This document shows, in pieces, positions 1 to 11,562 of a DNA stretch of 64,000 bases. The stretch spans positions 7,030,616 to 7,094,615 of the forward strand of contig HG738139.1 of the NCBI GenBank assembly GCA_000499405.2, given 5' to 3'. The notes under the pieces are model-generated. The model had not been told where the DNA came from and ran no database searches. It saw only the letters and a list, made by a program, of their open reading frames with translations. Numbering within the stretch: position 1 is the stretch's first letter; every line of letters starts with the position of its first letter. Origin of the DNA: Onchocerca volvulus (lineage: Eukaryota > Nematoda > Chromadorea > Rhabditida > Onchocercidae). The translations under genes were made by a program, and so were the position numbers.

Positions 1-3000
1 AAACTAGAAGGGTAATTGCGCAATTCAATATATAAACTGTCTCTCACACGAAATTTCAGCAATCGGAAATCATCCCATCAATGCAAATAGCAGTGATATC
101 TCACATTCACGAAAAATAAATACGCTTCAATTTCGAGTTTCTTTTTAAATTTTTGAAAGCAGACGAAGGTAATTAATTCCTTAAACCTGCTAGCTACCTC
201 TATGTCCTTTTCCAACAAACTAACTAAAATTACAGTATTGGAGCGAAACAATATCACTAATTTACTAACAATGCAAGAAGTGGAGGAAGCAGCTGATATT
301 GGTCGAAAACCAGGAATTTGAACTGAGCCTGAAATGTAAGATAAATTAGATGCTTGGTTCATTAATGACAACAAAATTTTGAAAAAAAAATTCACTTTTT
401 GTTTCACAATATGACTGTGGTCGCATCCTCTCCTGCTTCAGTGATTTTGTCATTCGTATAGCTGCCTGTAAAAGTTCATCTTCCTTCTGATCTGGATGTA
501 GAGGAGTGCCAGTAGCAGAAGATACCTGAACGGAATTCATTACAGTTGAATAGACAATAGATATATTAAAAAATTCATATTTTTGAAGTAAAAGTTTGTA
601 CTTCTGACAAATATTTAATATTGCATGATCATCAGTAAAATTCATGCTATTTGGTTGCGCCACAAGCTGTGCCTATGAGATAAAAAAATGTGTAAAAAAA
701 TACTCAAAAAGTATAACCAGAAAAGAAATAAAAGGACTTTCAAAAAATATAAACGGATGCAGTCGTCGAAAGAGAGTGATAAATGGGATTGATAAAATAT
801 ATGGCTTTAATAATACCTACTTCCCATCTGTCGCGTAAACTTTTTACGTTTGTCGAACGAGTGTCAATTTCAGTACAATCAGATCGTTTCCTCTGAAAAA
901 TCACAAATATGAAATGGCATAACAGAAGAAAGAGTTAATAAAATAATTAAAACAATAATCAATCGGAAACAGAGACTAACAGATTGCGAATGACAATGTT
1001 CGAATTGTGAAAGCGCGACACCGACTTTAGGTGCAACCTTCGCTTTCAATCTTTCCTCATCGATTTTTTCATCAAGTCTACAAAGTGATTTCGTTTTTTA
1101 TTATTTTCATTAAATAACTTTAAATAAATTATTTAATAAAAAGGATGCCATTTAAAAAAACATCATCAATATTTTTTTTTAATTTTTTAATTCCACTTTT
1201 TAACTTTAGTTTCTTGAACTTTTTAAGGAAAATTAGTGAAATTGGATCTCATGCCAACAGATTCATCTTATTACCAGAAAATGCAAAGACTCGGTCAAGT
1301 ACTAATTTCAAGGTTATCAAAACTTACATTAGTTTTTCTATCAAATTAGCAATCATAAGATTAAAACTTTCCTGATTAACTGAGAATATTTTATCATTAT
1401 TCTGAAATCCGAATTATCAAGCCTTCGGTCACTTATTAAAACGAACATTTGAATCTTAAATTTTCCCCTCTACTTTTTGGCCGAAGAATATTCTACTGAA
1501 GTCTTACTGTTTCGCCATTTGTTTTGCGTAAGTTGATTTATCAGCACTAGTTGAAATTGTCGAAATGGCACTATTTGCAGCCACCGTGATTTCATCAATA
1601 ATGTCACTGCGATTCCTTACAGAAAAAGTTCCTGAAAATAATAAAGATAGGTATACTTTTAGTGATTCAAAAAGATTATGATTCCTGTCAATATATTTGC
1701 AATTCACAAATAATCGAACAAATTTTCAATTTTTATTTTTTTTTTCGATTATCATATTTTTACATTTTACGAATATTTGAAATTTTAACGGGAATGTCAT
1801 GATAAAAGATGTTTAGAATTGAAAAACAATATTACCTTTACTCCACTTTGGCTCACTACGATTTGGTTCAATAACACTATCATTCTGCAAAAATACTAAG
1901 TTTTTCGAAGTAAAATAGGTCAAATGTATTCCTACTAAAATTATTGAACAATGCACAAACTCGGAATTCGAACAGCTCTCTGCTGAGAAGGAAAAAAGAT
2001 GAATAAAATCGAAAACTTACGCCTCTTAGGGATTTAGGTTGTTCTTTTGGTGTTTTGCGCTGCAATGAAGGAGCATTATTAATTCAAAAATTTTTGTTTT
2101 TGGTAGGTTTTTTTAAAAGCTTATCTTAATTAATGTTATATTTTTACTGAAATGACTTTAAAATTAGGGAAGCTCCAAACTTACTCTAAAAAATTTATGA
2201 ATTCCATACTCTTTCGTCTCGGAGCAGTTGTCAACATCAGATTCTGATGGGTTCTTGTCATCAGCCAAATTTTTTTCTAATTCTGTCCTAGCAGGATATC
2301 TTTTGGTTAAAGAATCCTGAAAAAGTAATAATTCAAATCATACTTCAAAGTGATAAAATGGCAGGACCTATATTCTTGTTCCTCATGCCTTTCATTCAGC
2401 ATTTCTTTCGGAAAATTTTACACTTCTTCAGAAGGTTATAAAAGAACTAAAAATATAAAACTAAGAGATTGGAAATTTAACAGCATCTTTCTCCAATTAT
2501 GGATGTCTTTTATCACAATTTTCATTTTCTAAATTTATAATAAATCCCGAACAAATCAGTCTCTTAGCATTGCATTTCATTGAATCTTGCAACAAAAAAA
2601 AAGCAAAAGAATGAAAACTCACGCAATGTAATGAACAATTTTCCATTAAGGGATCAATTTCGGCTAATTCACATACAGGTGACGCAAATCGCAAATGTTT
2701 TTCGCTTGTATTACGTAGCAAGTTGCTCGATTTTAACGATTCCGATGATTTGTAAACAGTTGCCGCTGTCGCCATCTTTTCCTGCTCATTCGTTTTATCA
2801 AACGATTCATCAGCATATGCTATCGTTTCATCATTGAGGATAGATGCTGGTTTTCCTTCATCAATCCGAGGCAAAGAACTGACCGAAGATGATGAATAAT
2901 AGCTGACAGTAGGTGTAAACAATACTGCTGGAGAAATCTGAAAAGAAATTCAGATTTCATAAAAATAAATAAACTTATTCTTTTCGATTAAGCTCAAAAT

Positions 3001-4410
3001 GATCAGCAATGATTTATACATATTTATAGAAAACAGATGTTCTCTGAGCCATAAAATACTGCATAAATTCCGTAAAAGTTGTCATATGGATGTTTAGGAA
3101 ACAAAAAGAAGGGAAAGTGGACACATATTCTAGAATGCCAATTTTACATTCACAACGAAGCAAAAAAAAAAAAAAAAAATTTCTAAAATTAAATCAAAAT
3201 AGTAAATAAGAATTAAAAATCTGGTTACATCTCCACCACTTAGACGTGGTGATGGCCCTTTGAGGAATGATTCCTTGGAGCGTAAAGGTTTCAGATCGCA
3301 TTCGAAATTTTCGACTTCAGCAGCAAGAGCAGCAAATCGAGCACGCAGCTTCTCATTACGTAATTTATCTGCTGTACAGGCATCATGTAGTGAATCGGAA
3401 CTTGGCTGCAATATTACAGTACATTAAATGAAAATGCACTAAACTAGGATGCAAGAATGAATCGCCAAATAACTGTGGTACTTTCCTCAATTTAAGTTTG
3501 AACTACTCTTGCCTTTTTAGTCCCATGTTAAAACACTACTTTTATGATTTTTAGATTACATAAAACAACAAACATTTCGGGAACCATCTAATGAAATTCT
3601 TTTCATTATTTCTAATTCTTCTGTCGGATAAATTGAATGACCACTCTGTTCCTGGTTTTTATTCAGTAGTGGACGTAACAGTACCGATTCGGTACCGCCT
3701 TGTGACACTGATGTTTCTGAAAATTATTTTTTAAGTCCATAAGTTTCATGAGAGCTATGATGAATCAGCAATGGAATTTATGCGAATGACAGGATAATTC
3801 AGCATTAGAAGAATGCCTTCAGAATGATATCATTCTATTTAAATGAGGTTTTATCGGATGTGGCAAATTAGCACCTAGTTTGGAATTTAAAAGTGCGTTT
3901 TCCTTTTCAATGAATAGTTCTCGATCGTTGGTACGTTGGATAATTCTCTGAAATTTGCATGAAAAAATTTGAATTTATATCTTCAAATACTGCAAAAAAA
4001 AAAATGAATATTTACTTAAACTAATTCAGTTCAATCGTCGCAAAATAAAGTATAAAAACAACAATCAATCAAACTTTCTGTTTTAAAGATCATTTCTATC
4101 CCATGCATGTTTATATCTCCATATGAGTTTACTCCTTTTAACAAAAACTTGATTAAGCTTGAATATTTAATAAAAGTTTGAATGTTTAACGCATTCAATT
4201 ACAAAGCTGATTTTTCACTACGATACAGACAAACCTTTAGCGAAGCATTCAAAATCAATTTCTTGAGATAAATAAATAAGTAATCCTAGAGATTAATATG
4301 GATCATTCTGAAACCAAAAAAAAAAAAAAAAGAAAAACACCCAACAATCTCATTAGTAATATCACTGAGGAAGAAAAACTTACAGCTAAATCGATATCTT
4401 CTGCTTTCAT
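1..4410 (-). CDS. Anillin, copy A (5' 13 exons only, cut by window edge)
   Basis: First half of a second anillin gene, minus strand. Exons by homology to copy B: 4384-4410, 3875-3947, 3574-3716, 3229-3405, 2623-2937, 2185-2316, 2021-2059, 1836-1884, 1508-1631, 981-1077, 821-892, 408-672, 270-328. All phases agree and give about 524 codons. This part is the low-complexity, Ser/Thr-rich N-terminal half; in the family it carries myosin and actin contacts, but nothing here is diagnostic by itself. The identity comes from copy B, which runs on into the anillin homology and PH domains. Exon 1 reads MKAEDIDLA (MKVEDIDLT in B) and exon 2 has RTNDREL against RTKEREL, so the 5' exons have diverged with the frame kept. 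From exon 3 on the two copies are almost identical, introns included; one coding difference (Glu/Lys) lies at 3690. The sequence stops inside the intron before exon 14. Confidence 0.75.
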
Positions 4411-5916
4411 ACTTTACTGATGATCACTTAATCTTCGCTATTAGATATATCTTTTATATCCTGCAGATTTGAAAACAGATGATGAAAAAGTAGTATTGTA
4501 ATACAATGTAACCAATAAAAAAAATTCACTAATTTTGGTCAGACAATAGCAAATAAATCGGCAAACAGTTTGGCCCTAATTCGATGAGGTTGTATATTGG
4601 AAATATGTTGACATCCGATAACATTCAGAAAGAAAAAATTTTTTAAATCTAAGATTTTAACAAAATTATGAATAGCGAAGACATTGTAATTATGTATCTA
4701 TCTTTCATTATCCATGAGTATCGGCAACTTTTACTGTTACAATAATAGCATTATAAAATATATTATGAACTTAATTGCCTTCTAGCAAATCAATCTAAGC
4801 AAAATTTTCGTCCGTGAATCATCCATAAGTTTTTTAATGTTTTTTATCTTAAGTTTCCCTACATTTTACTAGGATCACAAAACCCTATCCAATCACTGAA
4901 ATAAATAGTTTTCATAGTTATCGTAGTTTTCATTATTCATTACATTATGAAAATTATTATCATTTTCATACAGTTGAAGGGATCTTTTACTTTCAAAATA
5001 AAATATGGAGTTAATTCGAATCAAAATGCATTAAAACAGCTCCTTCTTTTAAATAGTCAGGATAAAACAGCAATAATTGTAAACAATTTTCTTCTGTTGC
5101 TCAGACAAAAAAAAATTCATATTCATTAATTTCCACTTATTTTTCTATGTGCCTCTCCTTTGTCAGTGACTACTAAACTTTAATTGAATTCGAAATAAAT
5201 TCATGAGTAATGCAGAGACGACTATTCATCTGAATTTATAACAAATTTCATCAAAACTAATAAAAGCCATCGGATCATTAAAGTAGTAGACGGGAAAAGG
5301 CCGGAAATTTTCTGGATGAGAAGAGCAGATGGATTTGAGAAAAATAGCAATCCTGAGAGAAAGCACATAAGTCCCGAGGATACTACATGTCAAGCAAGAA
5401 ACTTTCAATATTTTCTAACTTACCATAAAGTAATTAAGAAACAAAACAAATCAAATTTCTACAGATTTCAAAGGTACAATCAATCAAAAAAACAACGAAT
5501 CAAAAATAACGCCACATTCACAACATGCATCCTTCATCGATCGGCACAGCAACCTACTGTGTCCCGCTCATTTCAAATTCGAAATATATCGCTCTTTGAC
5601 TCCGGTGTGCAATTCTTTCAGTCCGTTCTTGCAATGATTCGACTTAGAATGAGACAAGTTGCTGGTGCGAGTTGAGAACTAAGAGGAGGTGAAAATTAAT
5701 TTTGATGGATTTGCTATCAAACTATCAGCATAGCCATTCCCATAATCCATTCTCCTTAACTACTTTCCCATTATTTTCAGTTCTTCATAGTTGCTTGAGT
5801 GGACAAAAGAAAAAGGAAATACCATTGTGAGTAATTCGCTGAAACAACTTTGAACCATCATGTGATCATTCATCTTTAGCCTCCTTAAATATCGAACATT
5901 TCCACAACTTTATGTC
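4411..5916. other. Anillin A upstream spacer, no gene seen
   Basis: AT-rich DNA upstream of copy A. The open frames at 4947-5129 and 5316-5675 are not convincing genes. In copy B the frame matching 5316 differs by a 4-bp deletion near 25,367 and changes its C-terminus, which argues against coding. The region is nearly identical to 24,620-25,796. Confidence 0.7.
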
Positions 5917-5976
5917 ATTGTAGCTGGATCCAGCTAGTATATGGGGGCCGGCCACGCTTCGTATGTCCGACTCCAG

Positions 5977-6142
5977 CTATTGTATATAAATAAAAATGTT
6001 ATGTTCATTTATTCGAAATCTTAAACCTCCGAAAGTTCTTAAACACTCGCCTTACCTATATTAATTCAAAATCTTAGATATAGTAAAGTCCTTACCTACT
6101 GCTTTGAAATTTTGACTCAACGCTGCATTCAAATACGCGCAT
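5977..6142 (+). repeat. Dispersed repeat R1, copy 1
   Basis: Matches 11,164-11,330 over about 165 bp with scattered substitutions. Shared anchors include AATAAAAATGT, a CCTTA-C/T-CTATATTA segment and CTTTGAAATTTTGA. It directly follows a GC-richer stretch with GGCCGGCCACGC at about 5,946. Family not identified. Confidence 0.75.
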
Positions 6143-6363
6143 GTTTTTATACACGCGTTGCTGTAGCTCAGTCTGATTAAGTGGGAAAAATGAAAAGAGG
6201 AAGAGCATGTTTCTAGCGTTGGGAAAAAAAACTGATACTTTGTAATTTGATATGTAATTCATTGGACTGGAGATTGATTTTTGCTGTTATGATTCAGCTA
6301 GATCAGCAACAGGTGTGAGGAGATATTTTGTGTCTTGTGTGACAAAGATGAATGCTGTTGAGA

Positions 6364-6740
6364 AAGGTTTTATTGATTGATGACAAATGATCGTCGTAAC
6401 AAACAATTATCAGAGAACATCCAGACAAATTGATCGCTGGATTATTCTTTTCTTTGTCGCCCATAGAAAAGAATACTATTCAAGTGAACAGTCGGATTGT
6501 TACTACTGTTCCATCGTTCTGAACTGTCGAACTGAAACTCTTGAAACTCCAAACTGTGGCTGTTGCTGCATCGGTCTTTGTCGTTTATCTGTGAATTGGA
6601 GCATTTTTGGTAGTAAACATGTTCGTCGTTACTTTTGTGTTCAACAATCAATTGGGAATGCCATCATCGAATCGATCTGCTGCTGCTTCGTTCGATGTAG
6701 AATTACATCGCGAACAAATACAATCGATCTTTTGTCATAA
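6364..6740 (-). mobile_element. BEL/Pao LTR-like fragment in the copy A insertion
   Basis: Resembles 21,967-22,310, the decayed LTR in copy B: both share GATTGATG, AACAATTAT-GAGAA-ATCCA, AAATTGATC and a run of CTGTT/GCTGC repeats, then a GGAGC-TTTTGG-GTAAACA motif that also recurs at 56,200-56,260 in reverse. The 117-codon open frame across it is therefore probably not a gene. No internal retroelement region is attached. Confidence 0.45.
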
Positions 6741-7320
6741 GTGCAGTCAAATATTCCTAAGCTAACGTTTGAGCAAAAAAGATTTATGATTAAATAATGC
6801 AAACTGTCAATAAGGGAGTTGACGAAATCTTCTTTTTAGATGCATTAGGAAGAACTGGTAAAACGTTCCTAATTGGATTGATTTTGTCGTGAATTTTTTT
6901 TCTTTCTTTCTTTGAAAAAAAGAGTTAGTGTTAGTGAAAGGTAAGAACTTACGATCTGAGTCGAATTGCTGGATGCGTGGACCATTAATTTTTACGTTTG
7001 TTGATAATACCGCAAATAACTGATGACAGAAAATACATTATAGAAATTGAGAAGTAGAAGTTTGTGAAATAAAATTAAAACAGCCGAGGATTACCAAATC
7101 GAAGAATTAAGGTCGAAAATATAACAGTTTACAGTCACAAGTTTCAGTTACAACCTTCGAAATTTGTCGGAGTCGAGTTAGCTAGCCAAAACCAATTTTT
7201 AGAATGACCCTTCTGTCCTTGATAAGGGATGTAGTTTTTAGAATACAAAAAAAAAGAATTACAGAGCTTTCTCATGCTGTGTAAGAGTTGGTATGAGAAA
7301 GGATATAATTTTTGTAATAA

Positions 7321-7492
7321 TTAGCATATCGGATGTAGAAAAAACTTACATGTTAAATGATTAACATACAGGATGTCAATCTTTACATATTACATGATTA
7401 GCATAAGGAATGTGAATCTTACATGTCACATGATTAAAATACAGGATGAATCTTTACATTTCACATGATCAGCATAAAGGATATTACATGTG
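7321..7492 (+). repeat. Degenerate ~37-bp tandem repeat
   Basis: Four to five head-to-tail units built on GATTA-CATA-AGGATG...ATCTTTACAT...ACAT. Units begin near 7,321, 7,360, 7,397, 7,432 and 7,468 and differ by substitutions and short indels. No counterpart exists in copy B. Confidence 0.75.
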
Positions 7493-7660
7493 AATTGGAT
7501 AAGGATTCAAATAATTTTTTGTATTGCAAGTATTTTCAGATAGAAAAGTTATTGTGGGTTTTCCGACAGATTGTGGCAGCAATTCGACCCAAAATGACAC
7601 AGCCTTAAGTCTTACATCGTCCGAAATAACTGCAATATTGCTATCAGATGGAAGAACTGC

Positions 7661-8458
7661 TCATTCTTCCTTGAAATTGCCATTGAGCATGCAATATATT
7701 GAAGCTCCCACATGCAACATTTCCAAAACATCGGACATGGGAAAAGTATTGCAAAATGCAAACTCATGTTTGGGATGAATGTACAATGACGCACAAAAAA
7801 TCAGTAGAGGCTCTCGATCGATTGATCGAAAATCGGTTGAGGCTCTTGGTCGAGGTTTTTGATCAAACTTCGTAAAACTTTTTTTTTTTGGAAGCTTGAT
7901 CGATATTGTGAAAAATTTTCGCAAAACTGATTTTTTTTTTTCGCATGTTATTAAAATTAAGAAAATTAAAATAGCGCAAAATGAACCATTGCAGCTTTCT
8001 AGAGGATTATATATATATTTATTTACTGTGATTAGTGTCGTGAATTTTTTTTGAATTGAATTGAGTTGTTGAGAGGTCCGACAAGCGTCAATATTACCAC
8101 CAATATCTTGACCAGTGTTGATAGTCATTGACTTGCGTTGACTCGAGTGAGTGAGTTGATTTTGGTAAGATGTGTTGATTTGACTTGAAGTGTGTTGAAT
8201 CGACGCCGGATTGTAATAATCCTTTATTGGTACAAAAGAGGAATGAATAGGGGAATGAATAATGAAGAATGAAGACTTAAAAATATATTTTAGCTTGCAA
8301 AATGAAGGGTTTATATGTGTTGAGAAATGGGAGTGGGTTACAATAATTATCCAACATTCTTGCAGATATTCATTAACATACTCAAGGAACAGTGTTTCGT
8401 TTACATATGCACAATAAAAACATTGTAACAGGATGTGAGGAGAAGAGTTCTCATGCAC
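7661..8458 (-). CDS. 265-codon open frame in repeat-rich insertion, function unknown
   Basis: This is the longest uninterrupted frame in the window. In DNA this AT-rich, a stop-free run of 265 codons is not expected by chance. The translation is rich in Ser, His, Ile, Lys and Phe, with no recognised domain, no clear signal peptide and several low-complexity runs (EKKKS, KLPKKKS). It lies inside the insertion unique to copy A, beside a tandem repeat. It could be a fragment of a mobile-element gene, or an artefact of strand-asymmetric repeats poor in TTA, CTA and TCA. I do not assign a product. Confidence 0.2.
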   Translation of the reverse strand: MHENSSPHILLQCFYCAYVNETLFLEYVNEYLQECWIIIVTHSHFSTHINPSFCKLKYIFKSSFFIIHSPIHSSFVPIKDYYNPASIQHTSSQINTSYQNQLTHSSQRKSMTINTGQDIGGNIDACRTSQQLNSIQKKFTTLITVNKYIYNPLESCNGSFCAILIFLILITCEKKKSVLRKFFTISIKLPKKKSFTKFDQKPRPRASTDFRSIDREPLLIFCASLYIHPKHEFAFCNTFPMSDVLEMLHVGASIYCMLNGNFKEE

Positions 8459-8989
8459 GGGATCAAATAAGCATGAAAGCGGATATGACCAACAACACTT
8501 GAGAAAACATTTGAGAAATAATCTAAGGAATGCAATTTAGGTAAATGATTCATTATTGTTAACATCCGGTTACAAATCAAAGGAAGAAATTTATTTTTTA
8601 TTTGTTTATTAGTTTGAGATTTGTTGAGTTTCGCGAAATTGAAATTTGCGACAATTAGTTTAAAATTATAATTACAAAATGCTTATTTGAAATTTATTAC
8701 TATTTGATAAATTACTCTGAACCAATTAACTCTTCCCTTCTTTCATTATACTGTAATTATTTTAATTTCATTTAATATCATAAATAAAAGACAAAATAAG
8801 AGCAAATTTATATAGGTAAAATGTACTTAGGTGTATAGATAAAAAGATAAAACTATATTTGTTTTTGGAATCTTTTTTTTTTTTTATAATATTCAGTGTT
8901 AATAAAATATTCACAAATTGATACTTTGCATTTTGTGGGGCGGAATCAAAAAATTCAGTCAGCTCATGAGGACGTAGTGCAGGGTGGAG

Positions 8990-9165
8990 TCAAAAAATTC
9001 TCCTCTCACTTTTAGTTGTCACGGACGTGATACATGGAAAAAAAGCAGTATGATTTTATAAGAACACGCGTCCATTCGAATGCAAGGTTGTATCAAAATT
9101 TGAAAAGAATCGTTGGGGATCCTGCGGAGATCATTGAGAAGCAACATTTACATTTTTATTTATAT
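8990..9165 (+). repeat. Dispersed repeat R2, copy 1
   Basis: Begins with a Gly/Ser-type GGAGTCAAAAAATTC run followed by TTTTAGTTGTCACG, then a block with ACACGCGTCCATTCGAATGC and a terminal TTACATTTTTATTTA. Related copies lie at 10,672-10,855 and 11,405-11,562. Internal order is conserved, so it is one element family, not chance similarity. Confidence 0.65.
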
Positions 9166-10671
9166 AGATTATCTAAAAAATTTAAATTAATCCATAGTCA
9201 TAAATTGTGTATTTAGTCACAATATTTTATACTTAATTACTACTTAGTTTAACATTTTCCGATTTAAAACCAAAAAATGAATTCTACTTAGTTTCAAATT
9301 TTTTGATTTATAAGTGAGAGATAAATTTTATTTAATTTTTGACTTTTTAAGGTAAGATCAGAAAGCAAAATTTTATTTAATTTCAAAAATTTTAATTCAA
9401 AAGCAAAAAAAGAAAAAAATCAAAAATCCATTCTTCTCTGCTATTATATTTGTGTACACGTATAATTATCTACATGAAAGAAATGAAAATGTAGGAGAAC
9501 GTGGGAAGCGCGAGCCTTATAGAGGATCGAATGATAGATCGATCAAAAATTTGTCGTTTTCAGTGCTCAGTATACAATGTATCATTACATTGTTTGCTGT
9601 GATGGTTAATCATTACGTTTGTTATTCACATATGCGGGGATTTAAATGCATACACATATATATACAACATATAAACACGCGAAATATACGCATCCAAACG
9701 CACACAGTATGCATGCACGAATATCAACTGATTGTAAATCGCTCAATTTAAGGTATTTTGTTAGAGTATGTTTTAAAGATTGAATATAATAAATATTTGT
9801 GATAGTTTGGCAATTTGATTTTTATTCATACTTATATTAGTACTTTCATATTACTATTTAAAGGAACACATGCGGAATTTTTTTCGACTTTTTATTTTTT
9901 TTTAATTTTTTAGCTTTTTATGAAATCTAATTTTCTTCCATTTTTTTTTTTAGCTTTTTACTTTATTTGATTATATTCCTTATTGATTGTTTTATGTTTA
10001 ATTTACCTAGAAAAAAAAAACGATTTACTGTGTATTTTGTAATTAATTAAACAATTGTTTATTACTTTTGAAATTATTTATTGTTCTTGAATATTGTTCA
10101 TTATTTCGGATAGTACTTTTACCTAACTTATAATTTTTATCTATTGCTTTCAGAAGTGTATTACTGGTAGAACGAAAACTATTGATGATCGGAACGATGA
10201 CAATATAAGTTCAAGATATCTTTCAAAAAGAGGCTTTTTTTTCTTACTTTTTGTTCCGAATTTTTTTTCTTTTACTATTATTATATATTTTTTAATTTCA
10301 TGATATTTTAATATTTCATCAAAATTCTTTTACATATAATTTTTATTATTAAATTTGTCCTATATTTTGCCTGCGATATGTAAAATGCTTGTACAAAAAA
10401 TCGATACAAAATTTCTTCCATTGAATTAATTTAGCATATTAAATATTTTTATGGTATTTATTTACCATAAATTATTGTTTATTATTATTTGTTGTCATTT
10501 TTATTATTTGATTATTAATTACTAATTATAAATTACTAATTACTAATCATTATTAGAGGAACAGGAGGAAGAAGGAGAATGAAAAAGAGAAAGGCGGATT
10601 ATTATTATCATTATTAGAGAGATGGGAGGAATGAGAATGAGAGAAAAAAGGGAAGGCGGAGTCAACAAACT

Positions 10672-10855
10672 CCGCCCTCCACTTACTTTTAGTTGTCACG
10701 CACGTTGCACGTGAAAAAAGTAAGTACGTCTATATAAAAATGATGGCCTATTGAGACACAAAGTTGTGCCAAAATCTGAAAAGAGTCGGTGGAGAACTTC
10801 TGGAGATCCGCTCGGAGTAACAGGTAGGCACTTACATTTTTATTTATAAAGAAAA
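10672..10855 (+). repeat. Dispersed repeat R2, copy 2
   Basis: Shares TTTTAGTTGTCACG, the GTTGTG-CAAAATCTGAAAAG core and the terminal TTACATTTTTATTTA with copy 1. Just upstream is a GGCGGAGT...ACTCCGCC inverted repeat. The copy ends right at the point where homology to 25,802 begins. Confidence 0.65.
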
Positions 10856-10857
10856 GA

Positions 10858-11150
10858 TTTCGCAGATATTTTGTTAAGTGCCATCGAGAGCAGAAATGAC
10901 GGACCGCATGAAATTTGCTTCGTTAGTACAGTCACTTACAGTCCGTTTTTTTTTCTGTGTGTCGTTTTGGGTCTCACTGGGTGATTGTCGTCTTTAGGAT
11001 TACTGAGTCTCGGTTTTTCTGTGCGAGATTAGTGGATGCAAACATTTCTGGGATATTTTGTAGTACAAATAAAATAAGAAGAAAAGGTCCAATTTCGGAT
11101 ATGAGCTCAATTTATCTTTATCTTAACTTGTTATTTCTTATATCGCATGG
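10858..11150 (+). repeat. Duplicated spacer segment (partner 25802-26090)
   Basis: About 250-290 bp with roughly 90% match to the segment just upstream of PAN3. Shared anchors are ATTTCGCAGATATTTT, GAGTGCCATCGAGAGCAG and GGATGCAAACATTTCTGGG. It is the continuation of the anillin upstream spacer after the copy A insertion, and it marks the right-hand end of duplicate A. Confidence 0.85.
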
Positions 11151-11163
11151 CCGGCTTTAGCTA

Positions 11164-11330
11164 ATCTAAGCAAATAAAAATGTAAATGTTCGTTTGTTCA
11201 AAATCTTAAATTTCCGAAATTTCTTAAACACGTGCCTTATCTATATTAGTTCAAAATCTAAGATCTAAAGTTCTTATCTGTTGCTTTGAAATTTTGATTT
11301 AACTTTGCATTCGAATACGCACATACTTAG
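11164..11330 (+). repeat. Dispersed repeat R1, copy 2
   Basis: Second copy of R1, preceded by GGCCGGC at about 11,150. It lies exactly where the duplicated spacer (10,858-11,150) ends, so it may mark the junction of the tandem duplication. Confidence 0.75.
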
Positions 11331-11404
11331 TATTGAGCTTTGCCTACTGAAGACCAGTTTTGCAGAAAGTAAGTGTGGTTAATGGATTCAATCCGCTTAC
11401 TTGC

Positions 11405-11562
11405 TTTTACCTGTCAAAGGTTTAAAAAAGTAGATATCTATATGGAAATACGCGTCTATTCGAATGCAACGTTGTGTCAAAATTTGAAAGCAATTGGTGA
11501 AGAAGTTGCAGAATTATATAACAGTATCGGAAATTTACATTTTTATTTAGTGAGTACCGAAT
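11405..11562 (+). repeat. Dispersed repeat R2, copy 3
   Basis: Shares the ATACGCGTCTATTCGAATGC block and the terminal TTACATTTTTATTTA with 8,990-9,165. It lies outside the duplicated block, in the 3' flank of anillin B. Confidence 0.6.

Larger units (their letters stand above)
1..5916. repeat. Duplicated block, copy A (partner 17441-25796)
   Basis: Positions 1-3,735 match 17,441-21,175 at a constant offset of 17,440 with only a few differences seen (for example 1791 G/A and 3690 C/T). From about 3,750 to 4,560 the match falls visibly, with many substitutions and small indels. From about 4,736 to 5,916 it is again nearly identical, now at an offset near 19,884, because copy B holds an extra ~2.7 kb. 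The block contains the 5' half of anillin and its upstream spacer. Confidence 0.95.
5917..10857. mobile_element. ~4.9 kb repeat-rich insertion specific to copy A
   Basis: Homology to copy B stops at about 5,916 (25,796) and resumes at 10,858 (25,802), so this stretch is extra in A or lost from B. It is a mosaic: a dispersed repeat at 5,977-6,142, an LTR-like piece at 6,364-6,740, a 37-bp tandem array at 7,321-7,492, a long open frame at 7,661-8,458, and repeat units at 8,990-9,165 and 10,672-10,855. No transposase or reverse transcriptase was recognised, so the class of the outer element is unknown. Confidence 0.65.

Noticed and set aside
5316..5675. 119-codon frame in the duplicated spacer
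   Set aside because: The copy at 25,200 has a 4-bp deletion that changes the frame after about 70 codons, so it is not under coding constraint.
6387..6740. 117-codon frame with Cys runs
   Set aside because: It overlies an LTR-like repeat shared with 21,967-22,310, where the frame is broken.
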